A DNA stretch of 64,000 bases from Paenisporosarcina sp. OV554 (GTDB lineage: Bacteria > Bacillota > Bacilli > Bacillales_A > Planococcaceae): assembly GCF_003058165.1 (NCBI RefSeq), contig NZ_QBUC01000001.1:310001-374000 (forward strand). The letters run 5' to 3'. Positions 42,886 to 52,796 of this stretch are shown here, in pieces; position 1 is the first letter of the stretch, and every line of letters starts with the position of its first letter. A program made the translations under genes and the position numbers. The notes under the pieces were generated by a model. It did no database searches, was not told the origin of the DNA, and worked only from the letters and a program-made list of their open reading frames with translations.

Positions 42886-43826
42886 CCAAAATTGCATTTA
42901 TTTTTCCTGGACAAGGCTCTCAAGCTGTAGGGATGGGTAGCGAATTAGTCCATTCGAACAATGGAAATAAAGAATTTTATGATAAAGCAGATGAACAGTT
43001 AGGTTTTGCGTTATCTAAACTCATGCTAGAAGGACCGGCAGAAGAATTGACTTATACATACAATGCCCAGCCGGCTTTATTGACAACAAGTACGATGGTT
43101 TCTGAACTTCTACAAGCAGCTGGGTTAAAACCTGACTATACAATTGGACATAGTTTAGGAGAGTACTCTGCGCTTGTTGCTTCAGGTGTGATGTCATTTG
43201 AAGATGGTGTAAAGATCGTCCACGATAGAGGATTGTTCATGAACGAAGCAGTACCGGCCGGAGAAGGTGCGATGGCAGCAATATTAGGCATGCAGTCAGA
43301 TGCTTTGAAAGTAGTAACGGATCAAGTAACCTCACAAGGCGATGTAGTTCAATTAGCTAACTTAAATTGTCCTGGTCAAATTGTTATTTCTGGAACTAAA
43401 CAAGGTGTAGAAAAAGCTTCTTTACAAGCTAAAGAAGCGGGTGCTAAGCGTGCGATACCTCTAGTTGTAAGTGGTCCTTTCCATTCGGAATTAATGCGTC
43501 CAGCAGCTTCGAAGTTGCAACAAGCTTTAAACCAACTGGAAATGCATAATACAGATGTGCCTGTTATTTCGAACGTCACCGCAAGTCCAGTTACAACAGC
43601 TGAAGAAATGAAAGAATTGCTCGTTCAACAATTATATTCGCCTGTGCGTTTTGAAGAATCGATTCGCGCATTGATGGACTTAGGTGTCAACACATTTATT
43701 GAATGTGGACCTGGCAAAGTATTGAGTGGTTTAGTAAAGAAAATAGACCGATCTGCAGTTATTTATGCAGCTTATGATTTAGAGTCAATCGAAAAAGTGA
43801 TTGAAGCATCGAAGGAGTGGGCGTAA
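42882..43826 (+). CDS. fabD: Malonyl-CoA:ACP transacylase
   Basis: A 314-residue transacylase. The nucleophile is Ser91 in [14 protein letters not shown], with FPGQGSQ at residues 8-14 and the catalytic histidine in [15 protein letters not shown] lies about 10 bases before the ATG at 42882. It loads malonate onto the ACP encoded two genes downstream. The stop overlaps fabG (TAATG). Confidence 0.97.
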   Translation: MTKIAFIFPGQGSQAVGMGSELVHSNNGNKEFYDKADEQLGFALSKLMLEGPAEELTYTYNAQPALLTTSTMVSELLQAAGLKPDYTIGHSLGEYSALVASGVMSFEDGVKIVHDRGLFMNEAVPAGEGAMAAILGMQSDALKVVTDQVTSQGDVVQLANLNCPGQIVISGTKQGVEKASLQAKEAGAKRAIPLVVSGPFHSELMRPAASKLQQALNQLEMHNTDVPVISNVTASPVTTAEEMKELLVQQLYSPVRFEESIRALMDLGVNTFIECGPGKVLSGLVKKIDRSAVIYAAYDLESIEKVIEASKEWA

Positions 43827-44572
43827 TGGGGAAATTGGAAGGTAAAACAGCAATCGTCACAGGGGCTTCTCGAGGAATAGGAGCCGAAATTGCTAAATAC
43901 TTGGCAAAAGAAGGCGCGCGTATTGCCGTGAACTATAGCGGTAGTCAATCAAAAGCAGAAGAAGTTGTTAATGAAATTACGGCAAATGGTGGCGAAGCAT
44001 TTGCCATTCAAGCAAGTGTCAGTGATGTTGAAAGTGTATCCGCTATGATTTCTGAAACGATGAATCGTTTTGGAAGTATTGATATCCTAGTTAATAACGC
44101 AGGTATCACACGTGATAATCTATTAATGCGTATGAAAGAAAACGAATGGGACGATGTTATTAACACGAATTTAAAAGGTGTGTTCTTATGTACCAAAGCG
44201 GTTACACGCCAAATGATGAAACAACGTTCTGGACGAATCATTAATATTTCTTCTGTCGTGGGCGTATCTGGCAATGCGGGTCAGGCAAACTATGTTGCAG
44301 CAAAAGCTGGAGTCATTGGCTTAACGAAGACAACAGCTAAAGAATTAGCTAGTCGCAACATTAATGTCAATGCAATTGCCCCAGGATTTATTACGACTGA
44401 AATGACAGATGAACTATCAGAAGAAGTGAAAAATCAAATGCTTACACAAATTCCTTTAGCAAAACTTGGCAGCCCTGAAGACGTTGCGAAAGCTGTTGTG
44501 TTTTTAGCTTCTGAAGATTCAAACTATATTACGGGCCAAACACTTCATGTAAATGGTGGAATGGTCATGTAA
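43826..44572 (+). CDS. fabG: 3-oxoacyl-ACP reductase
   Basis: A 248-residue short-chain dehydrogenase that performs the first reduction in fatty acid elongation. The NADPH motif TGASRGIG (12-19), NNAG, the serine in INISSVVG and the YVAAKAG catalytic pair are present. The ATG at 43826 follows AAGGAG by 8 bases; an in-frame GTG at 43817 is less likely. Confidence 0.96.
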   Translation: MGKLEGKTAIVTGASRGIGAEIAKYLAKEGARIAVNYSGSQSKAEEVVNEITANGGEAFAIQASVSDVESVSAMISETMNRFGSIDILVNNAGITRDNLLMRMKENEWDDVINTNLKGVFLCTKAVTRQMMKQRSGRIINISSVVGVSGNAGQANYVAAKAGVIGLTKTTAKELASRNINVNAIAPGFITTEMTDELSEEVKNQMLTQIPLAKLGSPEDVAKAVVFLASEDSNYITGQTLHVNGGMVM

Positions 44573-44629
44573 TTGCCCCTATCAAGTAGGCTTGTTTTTT
44601 TGTATAATCATTGAGGGGAGGTGACTTTA

Positions 44630-44866
44630 GTGGCAACTGTAATAGAGCGAGTAACAAAAGTAATCGTAGATCGTTTAGGTGTTGACGAGAGCGAAGTGAA
44701 ATTGGAAGCTTCTTTCCGTGATGATTTAGGTGCTGATTCTTTAGATGTAGTTGAACTTGTTATGGAATTAGAAGATGAGTTCGATATGGAGATTTCTGAT
44801 GAAGATGCTGAGCAAATCAGTACAGTAGGAAGTGCAGTAACTTTTATTGAAAGCAAACAAGGATAA
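44630..44866 (+). CDS. acpP: Acyl carrier protein
   Basis: A 78-residue ACP with the phosphopantetheine site Ser37 in [14 protein letters not shown] and the usual acidic helices. The start is GTG at 44630, with GGGGAGGTG upstream; an in-frame GTG at 44621 would begin inside that ribosome binding site. A TATAAT at 44603-44608, without a clear -35, may give it extra transcription, as expected for a highly abundant protein. The terminator follows. Confidence 0.96.
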   Translation: MATVIERVTKVIVDRLGVDESEVKLEASFRDDLGADSLDVVELVMELEDEFDMEISDEDAEQISTVGSAVTFIESKQG

Positions 44867-44882
44867 GCAATTATTCCATTGC

Positions 44883-44936
44883 GAGACGTGGAAGACATTC
44901 ATAATGAATGGTCTTCTGCGTCTCTATTTCTTTTTG
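44883..44936 (+). terminator. Rho-independent terminator after acpP
   Basis: A long stem GAGACG..GAAGAC.TTC / GAA..GTCTTC..CGTCTC (44883-44924) with small internal loops, followed by TATTTCTTTTT. Confidence 0.85.
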
Positions 44937-44962
44937 CACAAAAGACGACAAACGAGTAAAAT
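44934..44962 (+). promoter_or_regulatory. Sigma-A promoter of rnc-smc-ftsY
   Basis: TTGCAC at 44934-44939, a 17-base spacer and TAAAAT at 44957-44962, directly after the acpP terminator. Confidence 0.7.
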
Positions 44963-44993
44963 AGACCGTAGTTATTAAAGGAAGGCAGATTAC

Positions 44994-45764
44994 ATGATGA
45001 CGGGTAAACGAAGAGGGACGCCTCAAAAAAACGGTACATTTTCAGAAACAGTTAAGCAATCATTTGCAATATTACAGCAAGAATTAGGAGTTCAATTTTT
45101 AAATCCAGAACTTCTGTATCAATCTTTTACACATTCATCTTATGTGAATGAGCATCGACGGAAATTTTACACGGACAATGAGCGACTTGAATTTTTAGGT
45201 GACGCAGTTCTAGAGCTGTCTGTCTCTCAATATTTATTTCAAAAGTTTACTGCCATGAGTGAAGGCGAGTTGACGAAATTACGTGCAGCGATTGTATGTG
45301 AACCGTCACTCGTATTATTTGCGAATGAATTGAACTTTGGGAAATATGTGCTTTTAGGTAAGGGAGAAGAAGTTACAGGAGGACGAGGACGCCCTGCACT
45401 TCTTGCAGATGTCTTTGAGTCTTATGTTGGTGCCCTTTATTTAGATCAAGGCTTACAACCTGTTGTAACGTTTTTAGAGAAAGTAGTCTTTCCAAAAGTC
45501 GAAACCGGTGCTTTTTCGCATGTGATGGATTATAAGAGTCAGTTGCAAGAGATGGTTCAACAAACGAATAATGGTTCCTTAAGCTATGAAATCATAGAAG
45601 AAAAAGGACCAGCCCATAACCGTACGTTTGTTTCAAGTGTTCGATTAGGAAACAGCGAACTAGGTATTGGAAACGGGAAGTCTAAAAAAGAAGCTGAACA
45701 AAAAGCCGCACAAGTAGCGATCGTTCACTTACAAGAACAAGCTACAAGTAGACAGGAGGGCTAA
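44994..45764 (+). CDS. rnc: Ribonuclease III
   Basis: A 256-residue double-strand-specific endonuclease for rRNA precursor and mRNA processing. The catalytic signature [14 protein letters not shown] is present, together with the second acidic site ([16 protein letters not shown]) and a C-terminal dsRNA-binding domain (about 185-253). AAAGGAAGG lies 7 bases before the ATG at 44994; a second ATG follows directly. smc starts 2 bases after its stop. Confidence 0.97.
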   Translation: MMTGKRRGTPQKNGTFSETVKQSFAILQQELGVQFLNPELLYQSFTHSSYVNEHRRKFYTDNERLEFLGDAVLELSVSQYLFQKFTAMSEGELTKLRAAIVCEPSLVLFANELNFGKYVLLGKGEEVTGGRGRPALLADVFESYVGALYLDQGLQPVVTFLEKVVFPKVETGAFSHVMDYKSQLQEMVQQTNNGSLSYEIIEEKGPAHNRTFVSSVRLGNSELGIGNGKSKKEAEQKAAQVAIVHLQEQATSRQEG

Positions 45765-45766
45765 TT

Positions 45767-48700
45767 TTGTTCCTTAAACGACTTGAAGTCATTGGATTTA
45801 AATCGTTTGCGGATCGAGTTGGTATCGATTTTGTGCCTGGAGTAACCGCGGTTGTTGGCCCTAATGGTAGTGGGAAAAGTAATGTGACGGATGCTATTCG
45901 TTGGGTTCTCGGTGAGCAATCAGCGAAATCTCTTCGTGGAGCGAAAATGGAAGATGTAATTTTTGCGGGAAGTGATTCTAGAAAACCACTCAATTTTGCA
46001 GAAGTCACACTCATACTCGACAACTCAGATCAGCGCTTGCCTTTAGATTACAATGAAATAAGTGTCACAAGACGCGTGTTCCGTTCTGGAGATAGCGATT
46101 ATTTATTAAATAAACAATCTTGTAGATTGAAAGATATTACCGATTTGTTTATGGATTCAGGATTGGGCAAAGAAGCTTTTTCAATTATTTCACAAGGCCG
46201 AGTCGACGAGATATTAAATAGTCGTCCTGAAGACCGCCGTTCTATTTTTGAAGAGGCTGCTGGCGTTCTGAAATACAAATTGCGCAAAAAGAAAGCAGAG
46301 AACAAGCTTTTTGAAACAGATGACAATCTTCACCGAGTATTGGATATACTACATGAGTTAGATGATCGAATGGAACCGCTTCAAATGCAATCGTCAGCAG
46401 CCACCGATTATTTACGTATGTCTGAAGAACTAAAAGATGTGGATCTCAAATTAATAGCGTTTGATTTAACTAACGTAAACAAACGCTTAACTGAAGTAAT
46501 GCAAGAAGTCGACATTTTCAAGCAACAAGAAAAAGAACTTGAGAGCGTCATTGTGGATATGGAAGTTGAGTTGCAGTCGGTACGAGGTCAATTGGCAAAG
46601 CAAGACAGTTTAATTGATGAGTCCCAAGAATCCTTGGTCGAGGCAAGTTCAGAACTTGAACGATGGGATGGTCGTAAGCTATTAATGGCTGAAAAACGTC
46701 ATAATAAGGATCAACAAATTGAAAAATTGAAATTGACAATTGTTGATCTCGAAGAAGACAAAGTCCAGTTAACGACCCAGTTGGAACTAAAACAAATGAT
46801 TGCGACAAAAAGTAAAGCTGAATTGCGAACTGTTCAAAATGAAGTAAAACAATTAGATCATTTATTAAAACAAACAAGTGCTGAAATTGAAGTGGAAATA
46901 GAAGATCATAAATCGACGTATATTGAATTGTTAAATGAAGAAGCGACTGTTAAAAATGAATTGAAACATCTAGATCAACAACTACTTCAACAAGATGAAT
47001 TTAAAGGTAAGAAAACGAGCGAATATAAACAAATTACTTCTGATTTAGCGAAAGTTAAAGAACAAAAGAATCAAGTCGATCAACAGCTTTCACAAATTCG
47101 TAGTTCTTTAAATGAAAAATTGACCTATTACAAAGATCTACAACAAACGTTTTCAAAAGAAAAAGATAAACTAGAATCTAAACAGTCAATGTTGTACCAA
47201 GCTTATCAGCATCAACAACAATTAAAGGCAAGAAAAGAGTCATTGGAAGCACTTGAAGCAGATTTCTCTGGTTTCTTCCAAGGTGTAAAAGAAGTATTAG
47301 TTGCGCGTGAAAAGGGTCAGCTTACTGGGATAACTGGAGCAGTAGCGGAACTCATTCAAGTGAAGGCAGCTTACGCTAAAGCACTTGAAACAGCACTTGG
47401 TGGTGCAATGCAACATATTGTCACTGATACTGATCAAGATGCCCGAAAAGCGATTGCCTTCTTAAAGACGAAACGCACTGGACGTGCAACCTTCTTACCT
47501 AAAACAGTGATGAAGTCGAGAAAAATTCATTCTGATGGATTGCATAGTATTAAGAGCCATCCATCATTCATTCAAACGGCTGATGAACTCGTTTCGTTTG
47601 AACCATCATCGAAATCCATTGTGGAAAATTTACTTGGAAATGTAATTGTAGTAAAAGATTTAGAAGGTGCATCTCAGATTGCGAAGTCAATTCAATATCG
47701 ATACCGAGTAGTGACCTTGGATGGCGATATTATTAATGCAGGCGGTTCATTAACTGGTGGATTTACAAAACAGCAATCTTCTGTATTTTCTAGAAAAGCT
47801 GAATTGGATGAACTATCATTGAAATTAGCTGGAATGGACGATTCTATTCAGACAGCTGAGAATCAAGTGTCTACTTTAAAAATGGCAATTGATAAACAAG
47901 CTTTATTACTTGAAAGTATGCGTACTGAAGGTGAAGAAAGTAGAGCGCAAGAATTAGAACTAAGTTCAAACTCACGCGAACTCGAAGCCACATTAAAACG
48001 TCTTAAGGAACGTGCTTTTGTCTCGAACTCAGAAGCAAAAGACGTGACAAGTCGTCATGAACAAGCTGTTGAGAAAAAAGAACTCGCACACAAACGCCTT
48101 TTTGAATTAAAAGAAGAATTGGGTAAAATCAACGAAACAATTAATCGTTTAACGAATCTTAAGTCCAAAAACTTAAGTGACCGAGACCAATTAACTGAAC
48201 AAATGGCTGAGCTTCGTTCCAGACAGGCAGTGTTAGCTGAACAATTGAAAGCTGCTGAGCAAACTGTAGCGGAAATCCAGGAGAACATTCAAAAAGTGAC
48301 GAACAAGCTTGATCATGCCACCAAAGAAATGCAGTGGTATATAACTGGTGATAGTCAAATGGGTCCAACACCTATTGAAATTGACCAGAACTTGAATGAT
48401 TGGACAAAAAAGAAAAAATCTCTTGTGGGACTAATTGCGAAAAGTAAAGAGCAACGTATGCAAACTCACAACCAACTCCAACAAGTGGAGCTTCAATTGA
48501 AGAAAAACCAACATTTACACAAACAACAATTAGATTTACTTCGAGCTGCAGAAGTGAAGATGAATCGTTTTGATGTAGAGCAATCTACGCTTCATATGCA
48601 ATTAGAAGAAAACTATCATGTTACAATCGATGAAATAGACCTTCCGAATATGGAAACATTTGAAGAACAAGGATCACGTAAAAAAGTCAAATTACTTAAA

Positions 48701-49351
48701 CAGTCTATTGAAGAATTAGGACCTGTAAATATAGCTTCAATAGAAGAGTTTGAACGTGTTTCTGAACGTCATTCGTTTTTAACTGAACAGCGTCAAGATT
48801 TAATGGATGCAAAAGAAACGTTACATGAAGCAATTAAAGAAATGGACGAGGAAATGACTTTACGCTTCAGTGATACTTTCCATGCGATTCGTGCGCAATT
48901 TGGACGGGTATTCCGAGAGTTATTCGGTGGTGGTCAAGCTGATTTAGTGCTAACGGATCCAACGAATATGCTTGAAACTGGTATCGAAATCATCGCACAA
49001 CCTCCTGGAAAGAAACGTCAAAACTTAAGTTTACTTTCGGGTGGAGAGCGAGCATTGACTGCTATTGCCTTGTTGTTTGCCATTTTAAACATACGTCCTG
49101 TACCGTTTTGTATTTTAGACGAAGTCGAAGCGGCGCTTGATGAATCGAATGTCGTTCGTTATAGTCAGTATTTGAAAAAGTTTAGTCACGATACACAGTT
49201 TATCGTCATTACTCATCGTAAAGGAACGATGGAAGGTGCCGATGTGTTGTATGGTATTACCATGCAAGAATCGGGAATTTCCAAATTAGTATCCGTAAAA
49301 ATGCAAGAAGATAAACCGACACTTGTCGCACAAGGGAGCGAAAGAGCTTGA
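45767..49351 (+). CDS. smc: Chromosome condensation and segregation ATPase SMC
   Basis: A 1194-residue SMC. Walker A GPNGSGKSN is at 31-39, with two long coiled coils flanking a hinge (about 510-670; FFQGVKEVLVAR ... DGDIINAGGSLTGG), the signature LSGGERALTAIA and Walker B CILDEVEAALDESN. It forms the condensin with ScpA/ScpB (not in this window). The start is TTG at 45767, after AGGAGGG. It overlaps ftsY by 4 bases. Confidence 0.97.
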   Translation: MFLKRLEVIGFKSFADRVGIDFVPGVTAVVGPNGSGKSNVTDAIRWVLGEQSAKSLRGAKMEDVIFAGSDSRKPLNFAEVTLILDNSDQRLPLDYNEISVTRRVFRSGDSDYLLNKQSCRLKDITDLFMDSGLGKEAFSIISQGRVDEILNSRPEDRRSIFEEAAGVLKYKLRKKKAENKLFETDDNLHRVLDILHELDDRMEPLQMQSSAATDYLRMSEELKDVDLKLIAFDLTNVNKRLTEVMQEVDIFKQQEKELESVIVDMEVELQSVRGQLAKQDSLIDESQESLVEASSELERWDGRKLLMAEKRHNKDQQIEKLKLTIVDLEEDKVQLTTQLELKQMIATKSKAELRTVQNEVKQLDHLLKQTSAEIEVEIEDHKSTYIELLNEEATVKNELKHLDQQLLQQDEFKGKKTSEYKQITSDLAKVKEQKNQVDQQLSQIRSSLNEKLTYYKDLQQTFSKEKDKLESKQSMLYQAYQHQQQLKARKESLEALEADFSGFFQGVKEVLVAREKGQLTGITGAVAELIQVKAAYAKALETALGGAMQHIVTDTDQDARKAIAFLKTKRTGRATFLPKTVMKSRKIHSDGLHSIKSHPSFIQTADELVSFEPSSKSIVENLLGNVIVVKDLEGASQIAKSIQYRYRVVTLDGDIINAGGSLTGGFTKQQSSVFSRKAELDELSLKLAGMDDSIQTAENQVSTLKMAIDKQALLLESMRTEGEESRAQELELSSNSRELEATLKRLKERAFVSNSEAKDVTSRHEQAVEKKELAHKRLFELKEELGKINETINRLTNLKSKNLSDRDQLTEQMAELRSRQAVLAEQLKAAEQTVAEIQENIQKVTNKLDHATKEMQWYITGDSQMGPTPIEIDQNLNDWTKKKKSLVGLIAKSKEQRMQTHNQLQQVELQLKKNQHLHKQQLDLLRAAEVKMNRFDVEQSTLHMQLEENYHVTIDEIDLPNMETFEEQGSRKKVKLLKQSIEELGPVNIASIEEFERVSERHSFLTEQRQDLMDAKETLHEAIKEMDEEMTLRFSDTFHAIRAQFGRVFRELFGGGQADLVLTDPTNMLETGIEIIAQPPGKKRQNLSLLSGGERALTAIALLFAILNIRPVPFCILDEVEAALDESNVVRYSQYLKKFSHDTQFIVITHRKGTMEGADVLYGITMQESGISKLVSVKMQEDKPTLVAQGSERA

Positions 49352-50355
49352 GTTTCTTTAAAAAGATAAAAGAAAAAATATCAGGAACGAGTGAATCGGT
49401 TTCTGTTTCCGAAAAGTTTAAGGATGGATTATCAAAGACTCGTAATCAATTTACTTCGAAAGTAAATGATTTGGTTGCTAAATACCGAAAAGTAGATGAA
49501 GATTTCTTTGAAGAGTTGGAAGATTTATTGCTTCAAGCCGATGTTGGTGTAGATACAGTAATGGAACTAATGGATGCATTGCGTTTTGAAGTGAAACGTA
49601 AGAATATTAAAGATACTGCTGGTATTCAATCGGTGATTTCTGAGAAGTTAGTGGAGATTTATGAATCAGGCGAAGCTGAGTTCAACGGACTTGCTATTCA
49701 AGAATCGGGTTTAACGGTTATTTTATTCGTAGGTGTTAATGGCGTTGGAAAAACAACAACCATTGGTAAATTAGCACATCGCTTAAAACAACAAGGGAAA
49801 ACGGTGATGTTAGCAGCTGGTGATACATTTAGAGCGGGCGCGATTGAGCAATTGCAAGTTTGGGGAGACCGAGTAGGTGTTGATGTTATCAAGCAATCGG
49901 AAGGCTCGGATCCTGCAGCAGTTATGTACGATGCTGTGCGAGCTGCAAAAAGCCGAGGTGTAGATGTATTGATTTGTGATACTGCTGGGCGTTTGCAAAA
50001 TAAGGTGAATCTGATGAATGAATTACAAAAAGTTCACCGTGTTATTGAGCGTGAAGTCCCAGGGGCTCCGCATGAGGTATTACTTGCATTAGACGCTACT
50101 ACAGGACAAAATGCGTTGATACAAGCACAAGCTTTTAAAGAAGCTACCAACGTAACCGGCATTGTCTTAACGAAGTTAGACGGTACTGCAAAGGGTGGAA
50201 TTGTGTTGGCAATTCGCAACAAGCTGCATATTCCAGTTAAATTTGTGGGTTTAGGTGAGAAAATGGATGATTTACAACCATTTGATACTGAAAAGTATGT
50301 ATACGGATTATTTGCTGAAGGTTTAGAACAAGAAGAATCTAATGAAATGAACTAG
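49348..50355 (+). CDS. ftsY: Signal recognition particle receptor FtsY
   Basis: A 335-residue SRP GTPase receptor. An N domain (about 25-110) precedes the G domain with GVNGVGKTTTIG (129-140), DTAGRLQNK and TKLDGTAKGG. It lacks the long acidic A domain of E. coli, as is normal for Firmicutes. The TTG start overlaps the smc stop, with GGGAG upstream. Confidence 0.97.
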   Translation: MSFFKKIKEKISGTSESVSVSEKFKDGLSKTRNQFTSKVNDLVAKYRKVDEDFFEELEDLLLQADVGVDTVMELMDALRFEVKRKNIKDTAGIQSVISEKLVEIYESGEAEFNGLAIQESGLTVILFVGVNGVGKTTTIGKLAHRLKQQGKTVMLAAGDTFRAGAIEQLQVWGDRVGVDVIKQSEGSDPAAVMYDAVRAAKSRGVDVLICDTAGRLQNKVNLMNELQKVHRVIEREVPGAPHEVLLALDATTGQNALIQAQAFKEATNVTGIVLTKLDGTAKGGIVLAIRNKLHIPVKFVGLGEKMDDLQPFDTEKYVYGLFAEGLEQEESNEMN

Positions 50356-50369
50356 ACAAGTAAAAATAC

Positions 50370-50398
50370 TTGACGCATCATGAGTTGCTAGATATGAT
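50370..50398 (+). promoter_or_regulatory. Sigma-A promoter of ylxM-ffh
   Basis: TTGACG at 50370-50375, a 17-base spacer and TATGAT at 50393-50398. Confidence 0.82.
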
Positions 50399-50428
50399 AC
50401 AAGTAGAACACTGTAGGTGGGAGAGATC

Positions 50429-50767
50429 ATGATGCTACTTGAAAAAACAACACGTATGAACTTTCTTTATGATTTCTATCAGTCATTACTGACAGAAAAA
50501 CAAAGAAGTTATATGCATCTCTACTATCTAGATGATCACTCACTTGGAGAAATAGCGCACGAATATGAAATTTCTAGACAAGCTGTCTATGATAATATTC
50601 GTCGCACAGAAGCCATGTTAGAAGAGTATGAAGATAAACTACGCTTATTTGAAAAATTTCAGCAGCGCCAAGTTGTAATGGATCAATTACAACAAGTAAT
50701 ACAGGCGGAAACTGTCAATAAAGAGCTAGCATTTGATTTGATTGTGATGCTAAAAGAATCGGATTAG
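50429..50767 (+). CDS. ylxM: SRP-associated HTH protein YlxM
   Basis: A 112-residue helix-turn-helix protein of the YlxM/UPF0122 family, encoded next to ffh and reported to modulate SRP GTPases in streptococci. The core is [37 protein letters not shown] and [18 protein letters not shown]. Adjacent ATGs at 50429 and 50432 are both possible; GGGAGAG is upstream. It shares a transcript with ffh, 12 bases later. Confidence 0.92.
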   Translation: MMLLEKTTRMNFLYDFYQSLLTEKQRSYMHLYYLDDHSLGEIAHEYEISRQAVYDNIRRTEAMLEEYEDKLRLFEKFQQRQVVMDQLQQVIQAETVNKELAFDLIVMLKESD

Positions 50768-50779
50768 GAGGCGGCATGC

Positions 50780-52135
50780 ATGGCATTTGAAGGATTAGCC
50801 GAGCGGCTGCAAGGAACTATCCAACGTATTAAAGGTAAAGGTAAAGTTTCCGAAGCAGACGTAAAAGAAATGATGAGAGAAGTTCGCTTTGCTTTAATCG
50901 AAGCAGACGTTAACTTAAAAGTTGTCAAAGAATTCGTTAAAAAAGTAAGTGAACGTGCAGTTGGCGTGGATGTCATGAAGAGTTTGACACCGGGTCAACA
51001 AGTAATCAAAATCGTAAAAGATGAGTTAACTGAATTAATGGGTGGCGAACAAAGCCCGATTCAATTTGCTAAAAAACCACCTACCGTTATTATGATGGTT
51101 GGTTTACAAGGTGCCGGTAAAACAACGACAACTGGTAAACTAGCGAACCTTTTGCGTAAAAAGCACAATCGAAATCCATTATTAGTTGCAGCAGATATTT
51201 ATCGTCCCGCTGCTATTCAGCAATTGCAAACGATTGGAAAGCAATTATCCTTACCTGTTTTTTCAATGGGAACAGATGTATCACCTGTGGAAATTGTACG
51301 CCAAGCAATTGAGAAATCAAAAGAAGACCACAATGACGTAATCATCATTGATACGGCAGGACGTTTGCATATCGATGAAGTGTTAATGCAAGAATTAAAA
51401 GACATCCGTGCATTAAAAGAACCAGATGAGATATTCTTAGTCGTGGATTCAATGACCGGTCAAGATGCTGTTAATGTCGCACAAAGCTTCAATGAAACAA
51501 TTGGCATTACAGGAGTTGTATTAACAAAACTTGATGGTGATACACGTGGTGGAGCAGCTTTATCTATCCGCTCAGTAGCTCAAAAACCGATAAAATTTGT
51601 CGGGATGGGTGAAAAAATGGACGCACTTGAAGCTTTCCACCCAGAACGTATGGCTTCTCGAATCCTTGGGATGGGTGACATGTTGTCGCTGATTGAAAAA
51701 GCTCAAGAGAATGTCGACGAAGAAAAGGCAAAAGAGCTTGAAGAGAAGTTTAGAACGCAAAGCTTTACATTTGATGATTTTATTGAACAATTGAACCAAG
51801 TGAAAAAAATGGGGCCTCTTGAGGACATCATTAAAATGCTGCCTGGTGCAGGTAAAATCAAAGGTTTAGAGAATGCTAAAGTTGATGAAAAACAGATGAG
51901 TCGAGTAGAGGCTATTATTTATGCCATGACTCCTCAAGAGAAAACGACACCCGATATCATTAACTCAAGTCGTAAGAAACGAATTGCCAAAGGATCGGGA
52001 ACCACGATTCAAGATGTGAACCGATTACTTAAACAATTTGAAGACATGAAGAAAATGATGAAGCAAATGTCGGGCATGCAACAAAAAGGCAAAAAGAAGA
52101 TGAAAATGCCTGGTCTTAACTCTCTTTTCAAATGA
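50780..52135 (+). CDS. ffh: Signal recognition particle protein Ffh (SRP54)
   Basis: A 451-residue SRP GTPase. The N domain is followed by the G domain with GLQGAGKTTTTGK (108-120), DTAGRLH and TKLDGDTRGG, then the methionine-rich M domain (about 300-451) that binds 4.5S RNA and signal peptides, ending in a K/M-rich tail. It works with FtsY, encoded just upstream. Confidence 0.98.
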   Translation: MAFEGLAERLQGTIQRIKGKGKVSEADVKEMMREVRFALIEADVNLKVVKEFVKKVSERAVGVDVMKSLTPGQQVIKIVKDELTELMGGEQSPIQFAKKPPTVIMMVGLQGAGKTTTTGKLANLLRKKHNRNPLLVAADIYRPAAIQQLQTIGKQLSLPVFSMGTDVSPVEIVRQAIEKSKEDHNDVIIIDTAGRLHIDEVLMQELKDIRALKEPDEIFLVVDSMTGQDAVNVAQSFNETIGITGVVLTKLDGDTRGGAALSIRSVAQKPIKFVGMGEKMDALEAFHPERMASRILGMGDMLSLIEKAQENVDEEKAKELEEKFRTQSFTFDDFIEQLNQVKKMGPLEDIIKMLPGAGKIKGLENAKVDEKQMSRVEAIIYAMTPQEKTTPDIINSSRKKRIAKGSGTTIQDVNRLLKQFEDMKKMMKQMSGMQQKGKKKMKMPGLNSLFK

Positions 52136-52172
52136 TTTTCTAGTGAAATTTATAGGTGTTAAGAAAAAACAC

Positions 52173-52201
52173 TTTACAAACAAATAAAACCTTGATAATA
52201 T
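52173..52201 (+). promoter_or_regulatory. Sigma-A promoter of rpsP-khpA
   Basis: TTTACA at 52173-52178, a 17-base spacer and TAATAT at 52196-52201. Confidence 0.78.
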
Positions 52202-52239
52202 ACTATCTTGTGTGAAACTATTCGGAGGTGCTATTAAAC

Positions 52240-52512
52240 ATGGCAGTTAAAATTCGCTTAAAACGTATGGGAGCTAAAAAGTCTCCTTTCTATCGTATTG
52301 TTGTTGCTGACGCTCGTGCTCCACGTGACGGCCGTCAAATCGAAACAGTTGGTACTTACAACCCATTAACAAAACCAGCTGAAGTTAAGATCAATGAAGA
52401 ACTAGCTTTAAAATGGTTATCAAATGGTGCTAAACCATCTGATACAGTTCGTAACTTGTTCTCTGATCAAGGTATCATGGAGAAACACCATATCGCAAAA
52501 AACGCTAAGTAA
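52240..52512 (+). CDS. rpsP: 30S ribosomal protein S16
   Basis: A 90-residue S16 with the typical start [20 protein letters not shown] and [16 protein letters not shown] lies 10 bases before the ATG at 52240. khpA follows by 14 bases. Confidence 0.97.
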   Translation: MAVKIRLKRMGAKKSPFYRIVVADARAPRDGRQIETVGTYNPLTKPAEVKINEELALKWLSNGAKPSDTVRNLFSDQGIMEKHHIAKNAK

Positions 52513-52526
52513 TCGGGGGCAGCATA

Positions 52527-52760
52527 ATGAAGCAGCTGATTGAAACAATTGTTAAACCATTAGTCGATTATCCGGATGATGTTCGAGTTGAACTTGACGA
52601 AAATACAAACCGTATTGTCTACAAACTTTCTGTCCATGCTGAAGATATGGGGAAAGTGATTGGTAAGCAAGGACGTGTGGCGAAAGCGATTCGTACCATT
52701 GTTTATTCAGCGGCAAGCAGCCACCATAACAAGAAAACGTATGTCGATATTTTAGATTGA
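52527..52760 (+). CDS. khpA: KH-domain RNA-binding protein KhpA (YlqC)
   Basis: A 77-residue single KH-domain protein. The GXXG loop is in GKVIGKQGRVAKAIRTIV. In streptococci KhpA pairs with KhpB/Jag to control division gene expression. It is co-transcribed with rpsP and followed by a terminator. In B. subtilis ylqD and rimM come next; here ylqD is missing and a repeat-rich tract lies in its place. Confidence 0.94.
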   Translation: MKQLIETIVKPLVDYPDDVRVELDENTNRIVYKLSVHAEDMGKVIGKQGRVAKAIRTIVYSAASSHHNKKTYVDILD

Positions 52761-52765
52761 TAAAA

Positions 52766-52796
52766 GAGGAAGGAGCTCACAGTTCCTTCCTTTTTT
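52766..52796 (+). terminator. Rho-independent terminator after khpA
   Basis: AGGAAGGA (52767-52774) / TCCTTCCT (52784-52791), followed by TTTTT. Confidence 0.9.
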